Positions 33,401 to 44,900 of a stretch of DNA of 64,000 bases are shown in pieces (positions within the stretch are counted from its first letter, which is position 1; the number at the start of each line of letters is the position of its first letter). This DNA is from Erodium maritimum. Taxonomy: Eukaryota > Streptophyta > Magnoliopsida > Geraniales > Geraniaceae. The DNA is taken from assembly GCA_963921825.1 (NCBI GenBank), contig OY997589.1, forward strand, positions 81,142,523 through 81,206,522, in the 5' to 3' direction. The position numbers and the translations under genes are program-made. Under the pieces are notes generated by a model that was not told where the DNA came from, ran no database searches, and saw only the letters and a program-made list of their open reading frames with translations.

Positions 33401-36400
33401 GATACATGAGAAAAGCCTATTCTAGTTGTTTTGCAATATTTAGTTTTGGGAGGGAATCAAATCTTACATTACGAGGATAGTACTAATTTTGCATACCAAT
33501 ATTAAGATTGTTTCACTGATAATGTGTCAGTCCATCTTGGATTTTCGAGCATAAACTCAGTACATTTGATTCCTTATGTGATGCCATCTCATGGAAAAGC
33601 ACGAGGAAGGATGGACACCCTTTTTTTGTTAAAATTTCAGTGTAAACTGGGATACGTGTTTCAAATAAATAAGTAAAGGCTACTTCACACATTCAATTTA
33701 TCTTGGTTTGAAAACACACTATAAACCCTTAACAGACAAAGGCTCCTTGGTTACCACTTACCAGTTACTGTGCAAGTTAATTCCCTCAATGCTTTGGCAA
33801 TATCCCTTTCCATAATTCATTGCGCATAATAGTCGAAGTTAGCTTTCCTAAATTAACATATGGTTGGTTGGTAGAACAGCTATATCTCTGTCAATCCATC
33901 TGGGGAGGACCACATATTATAAAGGAAATCTTGTCATTGATGGGTTTAACATAGTAATGTTGTAAACAAACGGATAAATATTATCTTTTACGTTTTTTTA
34001 TTGAGATATCCACATAAGGGTCATAACATCAGTTTGTTGAGAAATCCACATTATCTTATTATTTAAGGGTTTAACATAGTGTCATAGTGATGTTGTAAAC
34101 AAACTGATAAACATTATCTTGTACATCTTTTATATTTTATTGTACACCTTATATACCGGCCCTCATATTAAATCCAGAATTATATTAGGAAACTGAACCT
34201 AAATACTTAAATAGTAATCATTTCTTAGATTATTCATTACTCATTTGAATTTTATTTTTGGTTGATAGAATCTATGTGCTATGTTGATGAATAATGTTGG
34301 AATAGAAAAGCTTAAGCTGAACAGTACTGACATGGGAGATGAGGTTAGTACATGCTCAAACTATCCCCAGCTAAGTATGCTCAATTTTCTTTGGAGTATA
34401 TGCATAATATAAAGTCCTTCGCTATCTAATGATAATTTTCTATACGTGTTGTATACATATGTGTAGGGTGCGAAGGCCTTGGCGGAGTTGTTGAAAAAAC
34501 ATCCATCCTTGCGCATTCTTGAACTCAACAACAATATGATAGACTATTCTGTACATATCTTTCTCAACATATTCAAATTGTAGCTTTAGATGAAAGAAGC
34601 TATACTGGGAACAGCAGTTCTTTTTTAAATGTAAATGTCTTCTTTTTGTCTTTTCTGCATGGAGGTAGGGGTTTACAAGTCTTGCTGGAGTGTTTCTTGA
34701 GAATAATATCATACAAAGTATACATCTCAAGTAAGTTAAGGTCTTACAGTTCAGTTGTCTTATTATTCCAAACAGATAAGTTACATCTGTTGTACAAATA
34801 ATGCACGCACTTCTGTCAATGACATTTCTTTATTCCAAAAATGCCGCTGACATCCTGTTATTCTTCAAGTGGCAATTATGCTGGTGCTCTGGGTGCCAAT
34901 GCTTTGGCTAAAGGGCTCGAGAAGAACAAGTCGTTAAGGGTACAAAATGCATTACTTTGACTTTTATTATTTCTGTTTCATGGTGATTGATATTATTTTG
35001 ATAATTTAAAACCTTTTATTGGATTTAAACCTATGTGATCCTAATGATTTATATTTCTGTAGTAATAGGCAAGTTCTGTCGTACTTCACTTTCTAATTAT
35101 CTCTCGTTCTATTGGTATTTCAGCAGCAATAGTGTCTAGCCTATTGCTTGGTTTGTGCTATGGAAAAAGTTCGCATATCATTAAAAAAAGTCATCATGAT
35201 TTTTGTTCTTTTGTTTTGAGATGTACCCATGAAATCGATGAAATTACATAAGAGTTCAAAATGAACACGATAACTGAAATGAAATAGAATATGATAATGA
35301 CCCTGAATGTGACTATATTAAACCATGGAATATTAATACTTTGTGGCTCTTTAAAGCATCATTTAGCTTGGAGTAGACAATCATGTGATTACATTCAATG
35401 ATTTAGGGTTCACAGTCGAATGAAAAATCGTGTACAGGAATTGCATTTGCATGGAAATTCTATTGGAGATGAAGGTATCAATGCATTGATGTCAGGGTTG
35501 TCTTCACGTAAAGGTGTGTAGTTTACCTAAATTAGCTATTTACCTTTATTGACTCATAATTGTTTCAACTTTCAATGAATAATCAAAAAATGACTCACGA
35601 ATTTGTTCTTCAGTGAAACTTGTACTTCTAGATATTGGCAACAACTCTATTAGCTCAAAAGGTGCCGTTCATGTTGCTTCATATATAAGGAAGAACAAGT
35701 CTTTATTGTGGTTGAATATGTACATGAATGACATAGGCGATGAGGTATTTATGCTTCTCAGTGCTTAAAGCATTTTATTATTCCAAGTATGTGACTTTGA
35801 TGGTTTATTTGTTATTTGGGTAAATTGTACACAAGCACCTTTTTTGAATTGCTCACAAACGCATGAACCCATACTAAAGTTTCCAGACATATGACTATTG
35901 ACTACCCTTATGAATTTTCTGGTGTCACCATCGTACATATTAGATGGAAACATAAAAAATTTCGTTTTTTCGTCACATGTCTTGTATGTGAGTGTAAATT
36001 TTAAAATATCCCTAAAGTACTCACTCTCATGCTTTTCTCTTCCTATTTAAATTTAATCCCGTTCTCTAAATCCTCCGTAGAACATATTAAAATCGGAAGC
36101 TTAAAGGATGGGAATGGGTAGATTTAGGATATTATAAAATTTTGAAGTCATGTGATGAAAAAAATCGAAATTTTATATGATTTCCGTCTATCTTGTATGA
36201 TGGTAACTCATGGAAATTTATAAGGGTAGTTATGTGTCTGGGAAACTTTACCATGGGTTCACGTGTTTGTGGAAATTTACCATGAGGTCATGTGTTTGTG
36301 GCCAATTCATAAAGGTGGTTATGTGCAATTAACCCTTGTTATTTGGTATAAACGTTAGTTGTCAAAATATTGCGGGGAATATAATCTGCGCCAAATATTT

Positions 36401-38583
36401 GGATCTTCATGCGACCTTATTATTAAAATATTGCACTGTTTTCACTTTGAAACTTACCAGGGAGCTGAAAAAATCGCAGATGCATTGAATGATAATCGTT
36501 CAGTAACGACCATAGATCTGGTAAGCATTATGTTTTATAGCTCTTTTACCTAACCATATATCGACTTCAGATTCGTTATTTCTAAGAGAGAAACCCTACA
36601 GGGAGGAAACAACATTCATGCCAAGGGGATCGAAGCCATAGGGAAAGTTTTGAAAGACAATTCTGTCATCACAACAGTAAGTCCTCCCCCATCTCTCCTT
36701 TGTTACATTGAAGTTTTCCACATGGTATCATTAACACGCCCGCCTTTCTCTCTATCCCACACAGTTGGAACTTGGTTACAATCCGATTGGACCAGATGGA
36801 GCAAAGGCTTTATGTGAGGTTCTCAAGTTTCATGGGAACATAAAGACCCTTAAGCTTGGTTGGTGTAAGGTAATCTTCCAAGTTCTATTTATGCATTGTC
36901 AGTGTTCTGAAAGCGCCTATATCTCGGCGAAACTTAAAGACCGAGTTCAATAAGTGGAAATTGGCTAAAACTTGGTCAAAATGCAGTGAAACTAGGTCAA
37001 CTATTTTTCTTATACTATTTTTGATTTATATATGAAAATTTGTGCTTGTAGATCTGTGCATACCATAACCACAAAAAGAGATTATCGATAACAAGTCATA
37101 TTCACTTTTCAAATACTATTAAATTTCACAGAACATGAATTAAAATGTGTTTGGAGTTATCTTATTTTACTAAACTATTGTTTTTTTTGTCTTTTATATA
37201 TGTATATAGAAAACAAGTTTTGCCTATATCCCCCCGATCAATCAAACGATCCTTATTTGTTGTCTCACCGAGTTTTGGCCAAACCTGAGCTTTAGAACCT
37301 TCTGCATTGTACGTGTATAGTATGAGTGTTCTTTTGAGCCTTTGACAACATCACATGGTAATAATGTCTTGCAGATAGGAGCAAAAGGTGCAGAGTTCGT
37401 GGCAGATATGCTGAAATATAATAATACCATATCAGTTCTGGACCTGCGGGCAAATGAACTCAGAGATGAAGTTAGTTCCTTTGGATCACTACATTGTCTA
37501 CATTTAGGTTACTCTTTCTTATGCTTACTAATATTTTTCTTTATATCTAATCTTTTGCAGGGTGCAATACACCTTGCTCGAAGCTTGAAAGTGGTCAACG
37601 AGGCTTTGAATTCAGTAGATTTGGGATTTAATGAGATAAGGGTATGCACTTCTCATCTTCTGTTGTCTCGGATTTTAACTGTGCATCGAATCATGTGACA
37701 ATTTGGGTTATACACAGGATGACGGGGCTTTTGCCATTGCTCAAGCACTCAAGGCTAATGAAGATGTTGAAGTGGCATCCTTGAACCTTGCAAACAACTT
37801 CCTTACGAAATTTGGACAGGTAATTAATTCAATGCTCTCTTTGAAGTTTCTTTTCTATTTTTTTTACTGACTAAGGTCTATCCAAGCACTTGGTGTCAAG
37901 ATCTTTCTTATGCAGAAGTAAGGGAGCACCAAATATTTTTTGATTCATTAAGAATTTTTTATGATTGATGTATTAAGCATGAACTCTAGAGCTCTAAATA
38001 TTGTGACTCTCACCTTGAGAGAGGTCCTACAAGGGTTGAATAGAGAGAGGCCCGAAGGATTGGATAGAGCGATGCCTAACATAAGTTGAGAAGAAATAAA
38101 CAAGGAGTGAGTTACCGTTTTTGGACTTGAACCCATGTCCCAAAACCTAAGTTCAAGTGCTCTCTCAGATACAAGAAATAAATAAGAGTATCTATAGTGC
38201 ACCGTGCGATTAGCCCCGATTCGCCCGGCCTCCCGCAATGCTGGCGGTGATTAGCAAAGGCGAATCCAGGCGAATAGCCACGTGTCGCGTGACAAGTGGC
38301 ATGTAGATGGGCGAACTGAATTCTCTAGCAAATTCACGGGGCGATGAATCCTTCGCCCCACGGTCCCAAGTTCGTCAAAAAGCACTTTTTCCGCCGACTA
38401 GTTCGTTCAATTCGCCTCCAAATCGCCCTGCCTAACAGATGCTCTAAGGAGTGAGGTACCGCCTCTTTCTCTTGTTCACTGGTTTCTGAATGTTGAACTT
38501 TGTTGTGGTTGCAGAGTGCTCTCTCGGATGCAAGAGATCACGTGTATGAGATGTGTGATAAGGAAGTAAACATTCTTTTCTAG
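30462..38583 (+). CDS. EMB2004: EMB2004-like plastid leucine-rich-repeat (RNI-like) protein, 17 exons
   Basis: Exons: 30462-30894, 32418-32612, 32967-33025, 33211-33348, 34269-34343, 34467-34550, 34669-34730, 34870-34939, 35438-35513, 35614-35744, 36461-36520, 36602-36676, 36765-36869, 37375-37470, 37561-37641, 37718-37819, 38515-38583. They join in one frame of 636 residues. The N-terminus (MASSSAISLSSPSP, rich in Ser and Arg) looks like a plastid transit peptide. A hydrophobic stretch and FWKVVEKLF follow. The rest is about a dozen ribonuclease-inhibitor-type LRRs with a recurring (I/L)GDEG(A/V)K signature, e.g. FSGNPIGDEGVK and LELGYNPIGPDGAK. The C-terminus is SALSDARDHVYEM. I recall the Arabidopsis relative as an embryo-essential gene; its molecular role is unclear to me. 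An in-frame ATG at 30369 is possible but fits a transit peptide less well. Confidence 0.92.
35818..36335. mobile_element. Mutator-type MITE in EMB2004 intron 10
   Basis: Ends GGGTAAATTGTACACAA and (from the right) GGGTTAATTGCACATAA are inverted repeats. A perfect 9 bp direct repeat TTGTTATTT flanks it (35809-35817 and 36336-36344). No coding sequence. Confidence 0.9.
37905..38170 (-). mobile_element. tRNA-derived SINE copy in EMB2004 intron 16
   Basis: Similar to the copies at 52625-52930 and 55080-55335: shared are gcagaagtaagggagcaccaaa, cttgagagaggtcc, agagaggccc and a head reading ggacttgaaccc (reverse complement GGGTTCAAGTCC, a B-box-like sequence). Its extreme 5' head (A-box side) is replaced by sequence resembling EMB2004 exon 17. 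Confidence 0.65.
38186..38444. mobile_element. PIF/Harbinger-type MITE in EMB2004 intron 16
   Basis: Flanked by a TAA direct repeat (38183-38185, 38445-38447). Ends are GAGTATCTATAG and, from the right, GAGCATCTGTTAGG, like the element in the GASA intron. The interior is GC-rich, with repeated cgattagcccc/ggcgaa words. 259 bp, no coding sequence. Confidence 0.75.
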
Positions 38584-40120
38584 AGCCCTACAACACTAGG
38601 TAATACATTTGTTATAGCAGAGAGAGGTGAGAGGCTACATTGGAGACCAATTTAGATGTGTGGCTCATGAATTTTGTCAAGGGAAAAACAACAAAAACCG
38701 TATGTATTTTCATTGTTGAAAACATTATATGTGAATGAGGTGTCAAATCTGGGGAAAAAAATTCAGTTTATTATTAATTTCTAGCCAGAGGGAACACATT
38801 ATATAGCATGTTGATTACTTAGATATGAAATACAAACTCTGAAACCGACCCAAGGTTGAACTTGTGAATTCGGCTTTTTACTTTTTAGTAGAGATTGTTT
38901 TTCATATATTATAAAAATTTGGTGTCCAAAGAACGTTCTTATGGCAAATAAAATGAGTAGATTTCCTAATTCATGATTTTCAGGACAATCATGATATTTT
39001 TTTCACAGTAAAAGGGCATTTCTTGGAAAAATTTGAGGAAAGGCTTGTTTGTATCAAAGTAATGCACATGTAGAGAATTTTAAATTATTTACCTATTGTT
39101 ATTGTTATCTTTATTTTGTATCAGGTTGACATCCTATACTGTCTATAACTGGATCAAAGTTCAATAGAAAGTACTACCCCATAAAAATTTGAAGGTCTTC
39201 AAGAAAAATGTTGATTTTTTGTTATTTAAAGAAAAAAAGAACAAAAAATAACGGTTTTCGGTAAGAATAGTAACAACTTGTTTCCCTATACTTTCCTAAA
39301 AAACAAGTACATGATAACAATTTGTAATAATTTATTTTGCTAACAATACATCAAATTAAATAACAACTAATACCATTACTCCACAAAGTAGCCATTTCTC
39401 ACAACTCAATAATAACATATAAAAACAAATTGATCCAACCAAGTTGAGGAGGTTCTCAATTTTCTTCCCCAAAGGAAGAGGTTTGAGATCTCCATACCAC
39501 CAAAACTGAAGTTGGTTGATAGTAACTACACTGTACACAAATGTCCAAAACACCCTCCAAAAACGAAAAAGAAAGGCACCAAACAAGTTCTATATCTGGG
39601 CATAGATGTCCTCCAAACCTAGGGATGTGTATGGCTTTCTTTACTCAGTAGTGAGTGAAGAAGAAGACAGTACAGAGCCCTGTCCTGTCCCCCACCACTG
39701 CCCATATCCACTTGCACTAAACTAAACATAAAATCTCCACTCTCTCACTCTGCAAATTAAATTTTCAGACAAAAAAAACACAAATCTCCAGTTGTAACCC
39801 ATTAGGATCAACCCCAACTTTTGATTCTTCCCATGGATATGATCCGCTACAAGCCAACCACAAAAAGGACCGGAGATGGGTCTGCATTGGCCGTTTCCTG
39901 ATTCTCCATGATCACGATGATCCCAGATTAGTGCTCCCGTGGCAGCCTTTCGGAGCTGCCACAGCATCACTAACATGAGGGTACTAAACTGCACTTGTAC
40001 GAGAAAGAAATGTCACACGTGAAAGTTCCTGCTCCTGCCAAGCAGTGAACATTTTGTCCAGGAGTTGGTGTGTAAATATGAGTGGGGGACGAGGGTGTTT
40101 TCGTAAAACGAACACCCGAA
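38584..40120. other. EMB2004 3' region and intergenic DNA
   Basis: AT-rich. The first few hundred bases are presumably the EMB2004 3' UTR, but no single poly(A) signal stands out. No gene or repeat could be supported before the GASA promoter. Confidence 0.5.
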
Positions 40121-40128
40121 GAAAGGGC

Positions 40129-40136
40129 TATATAAA
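40129..40136 (+). promoter_or_regulatory. TATA box of the GASA gene
   Basis: ctatataaagg sits about 32-39 bp before the ATG at 40168. That implies a very short leader, or a start slightly upstream that would include an out-of-frame ATG at 40151. Confidence 0.6.
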
Positions 40137-40167
40137 GGACTGTTGTTGACATGGGTTTTAGGCAACA

Positions 40168-41207
40168 ATGGCTGCTACACGTTTGGTTCTTCTTGGAGTG
40201 GTTCTGTTCTTCCTCATAGTTCAGGTAAGATAGTATAGTACTGTAACTTGATCTCTGGGTTCTGTTTCGTGTTCTTTTGATCTAATGGTGATGATGTGCA
40301 GGTCTCATCTGATGCAGAGGTTGAAGAGATAGTGACACAGAACAACCAGGCCGTGAAGGCTGCTGGAGCTAGCAGAAAGCTCATACCTTTAATGGGTATG
40401 TTCATTTTGTGAGCTTAATGAAACGACCTGAACGTTTTATCTTAACTAAGAGCATCTCCAATAATCTGACCGATCATTATCCCAGTGTCTCATGGTGCTG
40501 TTAGGCCGATGAGACACTGGGCTAATAAGGCCTCGATTTGTGATTATACTTGGCTATTAGCCCAGTGTCTTTATCGGGGGATTAGCCCAATGTCTCATAG
40601 AGCTATTAGCCCACATTGGGCTAAGGTCACGGTGGTGAACACAAACGATTAGCCCTGTGTTTTATTGTGCTATTAGCCCATGCTAGGCTAATAAGGTCTG
40701 GACGATTCACACATCTGATGTTACCAAGCGATTAGCCCATATTGGGCTAAGGTCAAGGTGGTGAACACCAAACGATTAGCCCTATGTTTCATTGTGCTAT
40801 TAGCCCATGTTGGGCTAATAAGGTCTGGACGATTAACACATCTGATTTCACCAAGCGATTAGCCCAGTGCCTCGCAATGCGATTAGTCAATACTGGGCTA
40901 ATAATGGTTATCGCGGGCACGTGTCACGTGACTAGTGGTCACCACCCTTTCATCTGCGTGCATCCTTTTTGGGTGAAGCGCCCGGCATTGAATATGCTCT
41001 AAGCTTGTTTGTAATGTTGCAGATTGTGGAGGGTTGTGCCGGGAAAGGTGTAGCTTACACTCAAGGCCAAATCTGTGCAAGAGGGCTTGTGGGACATGTT
41101 GCATGAGGTGCAAGTGTGTCCCTCCTGGGACTTCAGGCAACAGAGAGATCTGTGGGAGCTGTTACACTGACATGACCACCCATGGGAATAGAACTAAGTG
41201 CCCTTAA
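40168..41207 (+). CDS. GASA/snakin gibberellin-regulated cysteine-rich peptide, three exons
   Basis: Exons 40168-40224, 40302-40395 and 41023-41207 give 111 residues. Residues 1 to about 22 are a signal peptide (MAATRLVLLGVVLFFLIVQ). A variable acidic linker follows, then the GASA domain from DCGGLC to the terminal TKCP. It has exactly 12 cysteines in the family pattern (CGGLCRERC, CKRACGTCCMRCKC, CGSCY). Family members are secreted peptides linked to gibberellin responses, growth and antimicrobial activity; which applies here cannot be told. Intron 2 holds a 550 bp MITE. The reading frame is intact. Confidence 0.95.
40450..40999. mobile_element. PIF/Harbinger-type MITE with internal tandem repeats, in GASA intron 2
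   Basis: TAA direct repeats (40447-40449, 41000-41002) flank ends GAGCATCTCCAATAATC and, from the right, GAGCATATTCAATGC. Inside, a unit of about 105 bp containing gcgattagccca, gggctaaggtcaaggtgg and aataaggtctggacgatt is tandemly repeated, with degenerate further copies. No coding sequence. Confidence 0.82.
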
Positions 41208-41585
41208 GTTCTCTGATATGCAATATATGTACTCTACTTTTCTAGTTTCAGTTCTGTACTTGTAATTGAAGCATTTTGAATCTCAATGCAAAATCGAAAA
41301 TGTTTGTGGACTGTGAATGAGTCGTGACAGAACTATATAAGAACTTCTCATGTTATTTTCTTTTCTATAATGTTTGTTCTCATAATTCTACAAAATAAAA
41401 ATATGCATAATGGGGAAAAAAACATGTATTTTTACATGATTTAGGACTGGCTCTTGCCTAGACCTCTAGGTCTAGGTTCATGCTTGAACATTCTCTTCAG
41501 CAAATGATGCATTGTCAGTTTTGCTCAAACCTGAAAATTTATAGAGCAGGCATGATGAGTGAGTCTTAACAATACATGAAATGCA
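41208..41585. other. GASA 3' UTR and intergenic DNA
   Basis: AT-rich sequence downstream of the GASA stop. Nothing else could be supported. Confidence 0.5.
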
Positions 41586-41956
41586 TCGATAGTTGCAGCC
41601 AAGTACCCTGATGTATTCACTTTTTGTAACTAGTAGCCCTCTTCTTTGATAATTGCAAAAAAGCACCATGAGCTTGTCTTTTTGTTCAATTTGTTATAAT
41701 TTGACGATTCAACCCTTGGAAATTTAAAATTTAAAAATAATAATTAAAGAACAAAAAATCCAAATTTTCACATCCCTTAAATTTGGATTTTTTATTTTTT
41801 ACTTGTTTTTTTAAAATATAAATTTTAAGGATAAAAGAGTCATTTTTATACAAATCACAACAAAAAGACAAGTTCAAGGTACTTTTTTGCAATTATCAAA
41901 GAGGGCTACAAGTTGCAAAAAGTGAATACCTCAGGGCACTTTTTTACAGTTATCCC
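41586..41956. mobile_element. MITE family 1 copy overlapping the 3' end of RH22
   Basis: The left end (gatagttgcagccaagtaccctg) and right end (cagggcacttttttacagttatccc) are the inverted ends of the family typified at 53226-53654. Internal blocks such as tgcaaaaaagcacc, cttgtctttttgtt and acaagttcaaggtac agree. No clean target duplication remains. The last 7 bp contain the RH22 stop codon. Confidence 0.75.
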
Positions 41957-44900
41957 TTAAGATTATAACACTTACGCCTCTGTTTCTTAATCTTGTTTTT
42001 AAAGCCTCTTTTCCGGCTGAATGCCGTCTCCTGGAACAACCAAAGATAACTTAGTTATGTTCATCGGCAAGCGGACATGAAGTGCACAAGTTTATTAAAG
42101 TGCTAATGGCACATATCAACATGTATGAATCTCCCACAAACACAAGGCCCCATAGTAAATTTCCCACACACATGACTACCCTTATGATTTTTCATGTGTC
42201 ACTATCGTACAAAACAGACGCAAACTACTCCTTCTCATCCTTAAGTCTTCTGGTTTCAATATAATTCCATGGAGGATTTCAAGATCGGAATCAAAATGAA
42301 ACTGGAAGGGTAAAACACGAGTAGTTTTAGGATATTTTACAATTTATAATCATACATAAGTCAAGTAACGAAAAAACATTTTTTATTGTTTCCATCTATT
42401 TTGTAGGAGGCATGTGTTTGTGGCCGATTCAAAAAGGTAGTTATGTGCAATCTACCCAATTTTCATCCACAACTTGCAGAGTGACAACCTTTGACTGATA
42501 GGTAGGAAGTCAGGCTTAACCCTGAAGTGAAGTACAGGTTTTGAAAGATTGCAAGTTCAAGAACTTACCACAGGCTGTCCAAGCTCACCAGCCTGACGAA
42601 CTGTAGATACAAGATCCCGGTTTGATTCAGTGTACAGACTTGTCACGCGTCCGAATTTCCCTGCTCTAGCTGTGCGCCCGATCCTATGCAAGTAATCTAC
42701 AGCAGATGTAGCAAAGTCCGCCTGTAATAATTAAGTGTCATCATTACTCACTAATCAAATGACAAATCAGTGATTATAAAGTAGTAAAGAATTAAACGTT
42801 TTGCAAGGTGCATTGCTAGGAAGAAAGAACCTCATTGGCTTAAATTATAGAAAGAAGTTTAAGGAAAAAGGAAAATCTCACTCTGCTATCCTTAAGTATT
42901 TCTCAATAGTTTTTGACATCCTCCTTAAGTTCTTGTAGTCTCAATTTACCACAATTATGTCAATTTTTGGATATGAAATGACGAAAATACCCTTATTTTT
43001 ACATGAGGGTATTTTAGTCATTTCACACCTAAAGTTAACGGAATTGGGGTAAACTAAGACTGAAATAACTTATAGGGGTTGCCATAAACTTTTCAAACTT
43101 AAGGGCAGTTATTGAGAAAGGTGCATACTTACAAGTTTGAGTGAGATTATCCCCATAAACATTTGGGATAACTGAAAAAACTTGCAGTGAACTATGTGTG
43201 TTTTGCAAATACTATCGGCAAACTATTTTCCATATGCAAATCCATTATCTTAATTTCTCATGTGACTTCATTTTTTTTTGGAAATGACAATTTTTCCCTT
43301 TACATTATACGTATTTTGCAATTTGAAACCCTTATGTATACACTTTTGCATGGTTACTTTCAACTTTTTGCAAAAAAATTAACCCCAGAAAATAGTTGGA
43401 GGATGTTATTTTCACAAAACGTGCATAGTTCACCGCAAGTTTTTACAGTTATTCCTAAACATTTTGCAAGAGAGCATGCTAGGAAGTAAGGGATCAGAGG
43501 TTACATAAAAACACCTAAATGCCTCAAACTTCAAACTATAGAAAGAAGTCCATTTAAAACTATGACCCAACAATTTTATCAAACCTTTCCCATCTCTTGG
43601 CAGTCAAATCCTAGTTGATCCCAAAATTCTTAAGAGCCGCATTCTTGAAAATATTTTAGTGATAAAGAGTTTCAATATTGAATCTAGCTGATAGGAGGTA
43701 ATTATAATGACTGGTAAAAAGAGAAGTACCTGAATAACGTGCGAGACATTTGGAATGTCGATACCACGCGCTGCAGCATCAGTGCACACGAGAATACCAC
43801 CGTTCTCTTGAAATTTAACCAAGTTTTTTTCACGTTCTTCGAAAGAGCAACCTTTGTGGTAACAATGACATTGAATCCGACTTTTCGATAATATCTTTGC
43901 CACTGCATCAGCAGCTTCAATGGTATTTGCAAACACCATAGTTCGGCTTACATCAACACCATTCCCGGATCTAGAACCTTCGTTTACAGCATTTATGAGT
44001 GCATCGACTTGTGTATCAGCTGATACTTCCATCCACTTCTGCTCCATCCTGAAACAATGGATCAGCATGACATGTACGATGAACAAATTATACTGTCAAA
44101 GGATTCAAAACAAGTAGTATTGGGCACATTAGCAAATGATACTTCAAAATGAAAAAGTTAAATGTCCAACCAACTATATAAAATAATGTGATTGAGCATG
44201 ACGTGTGAATTTTGATCAAAACAGGCCTTTATATCGGATCGGACTTCCACAACTAAAAGGTCAATTTTGTTAGTTCGGCCTGGCCCTAGCCTTTATATGC
44301 ATCACTTTATTCCTATTTCTTTTCAACGTGGACCATAATAGGACGGGACATCTGCATCCGCAGGCCACAAGGTGGAGGTGACAAACGGGCCACTCGTGTC
44401 ACGTCAGCATGGACATCTACCAAGTGGATCAAACCAGGTTTGCTCTAATCCCATATAAATGTTTTAAAAAATGCCACTTATATCAAGTCGGGCTTCCACA
44501 ACTAAAAGGGCAACCTTGTTAGTTGGGTTTCACCCTACACTTTTATATGGCAGGATTGGACATCTGCATCTGGAGGCCATAAGGTAGAGGTGCCAAACGG
44601 GCCAGACGTGTCACGTAGGCATGGACATTTACCACGTGGATCAAACCAGGTTTGCTCTAATCCCACATGAATTTTGTCAAAATAGGTCCTTATATCAAGT
44701 CAGGCGTCCACAACTAAAAAGTCAACCTTGATAGTTCGGCTTGGCCCTACCCTTGTAACACTATTATTATTTCTTTATGGTGTGGGTTTATCTACACTTC
44801 AACATATGCTTGCATAAAAAGTAGAAATGATAGCAAAAACTAGTGGTGAACTACGCACGTATGGAAAATACAATCGATAAACTATTTTTTTGCAAAAACA

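Noticed and set aside
36359..36553. Small separate gene around EMB2004 exon 11
   Set aside because: The frame is exon 11 plus flanking intron; its only recognisable peptide is the LRR segment.
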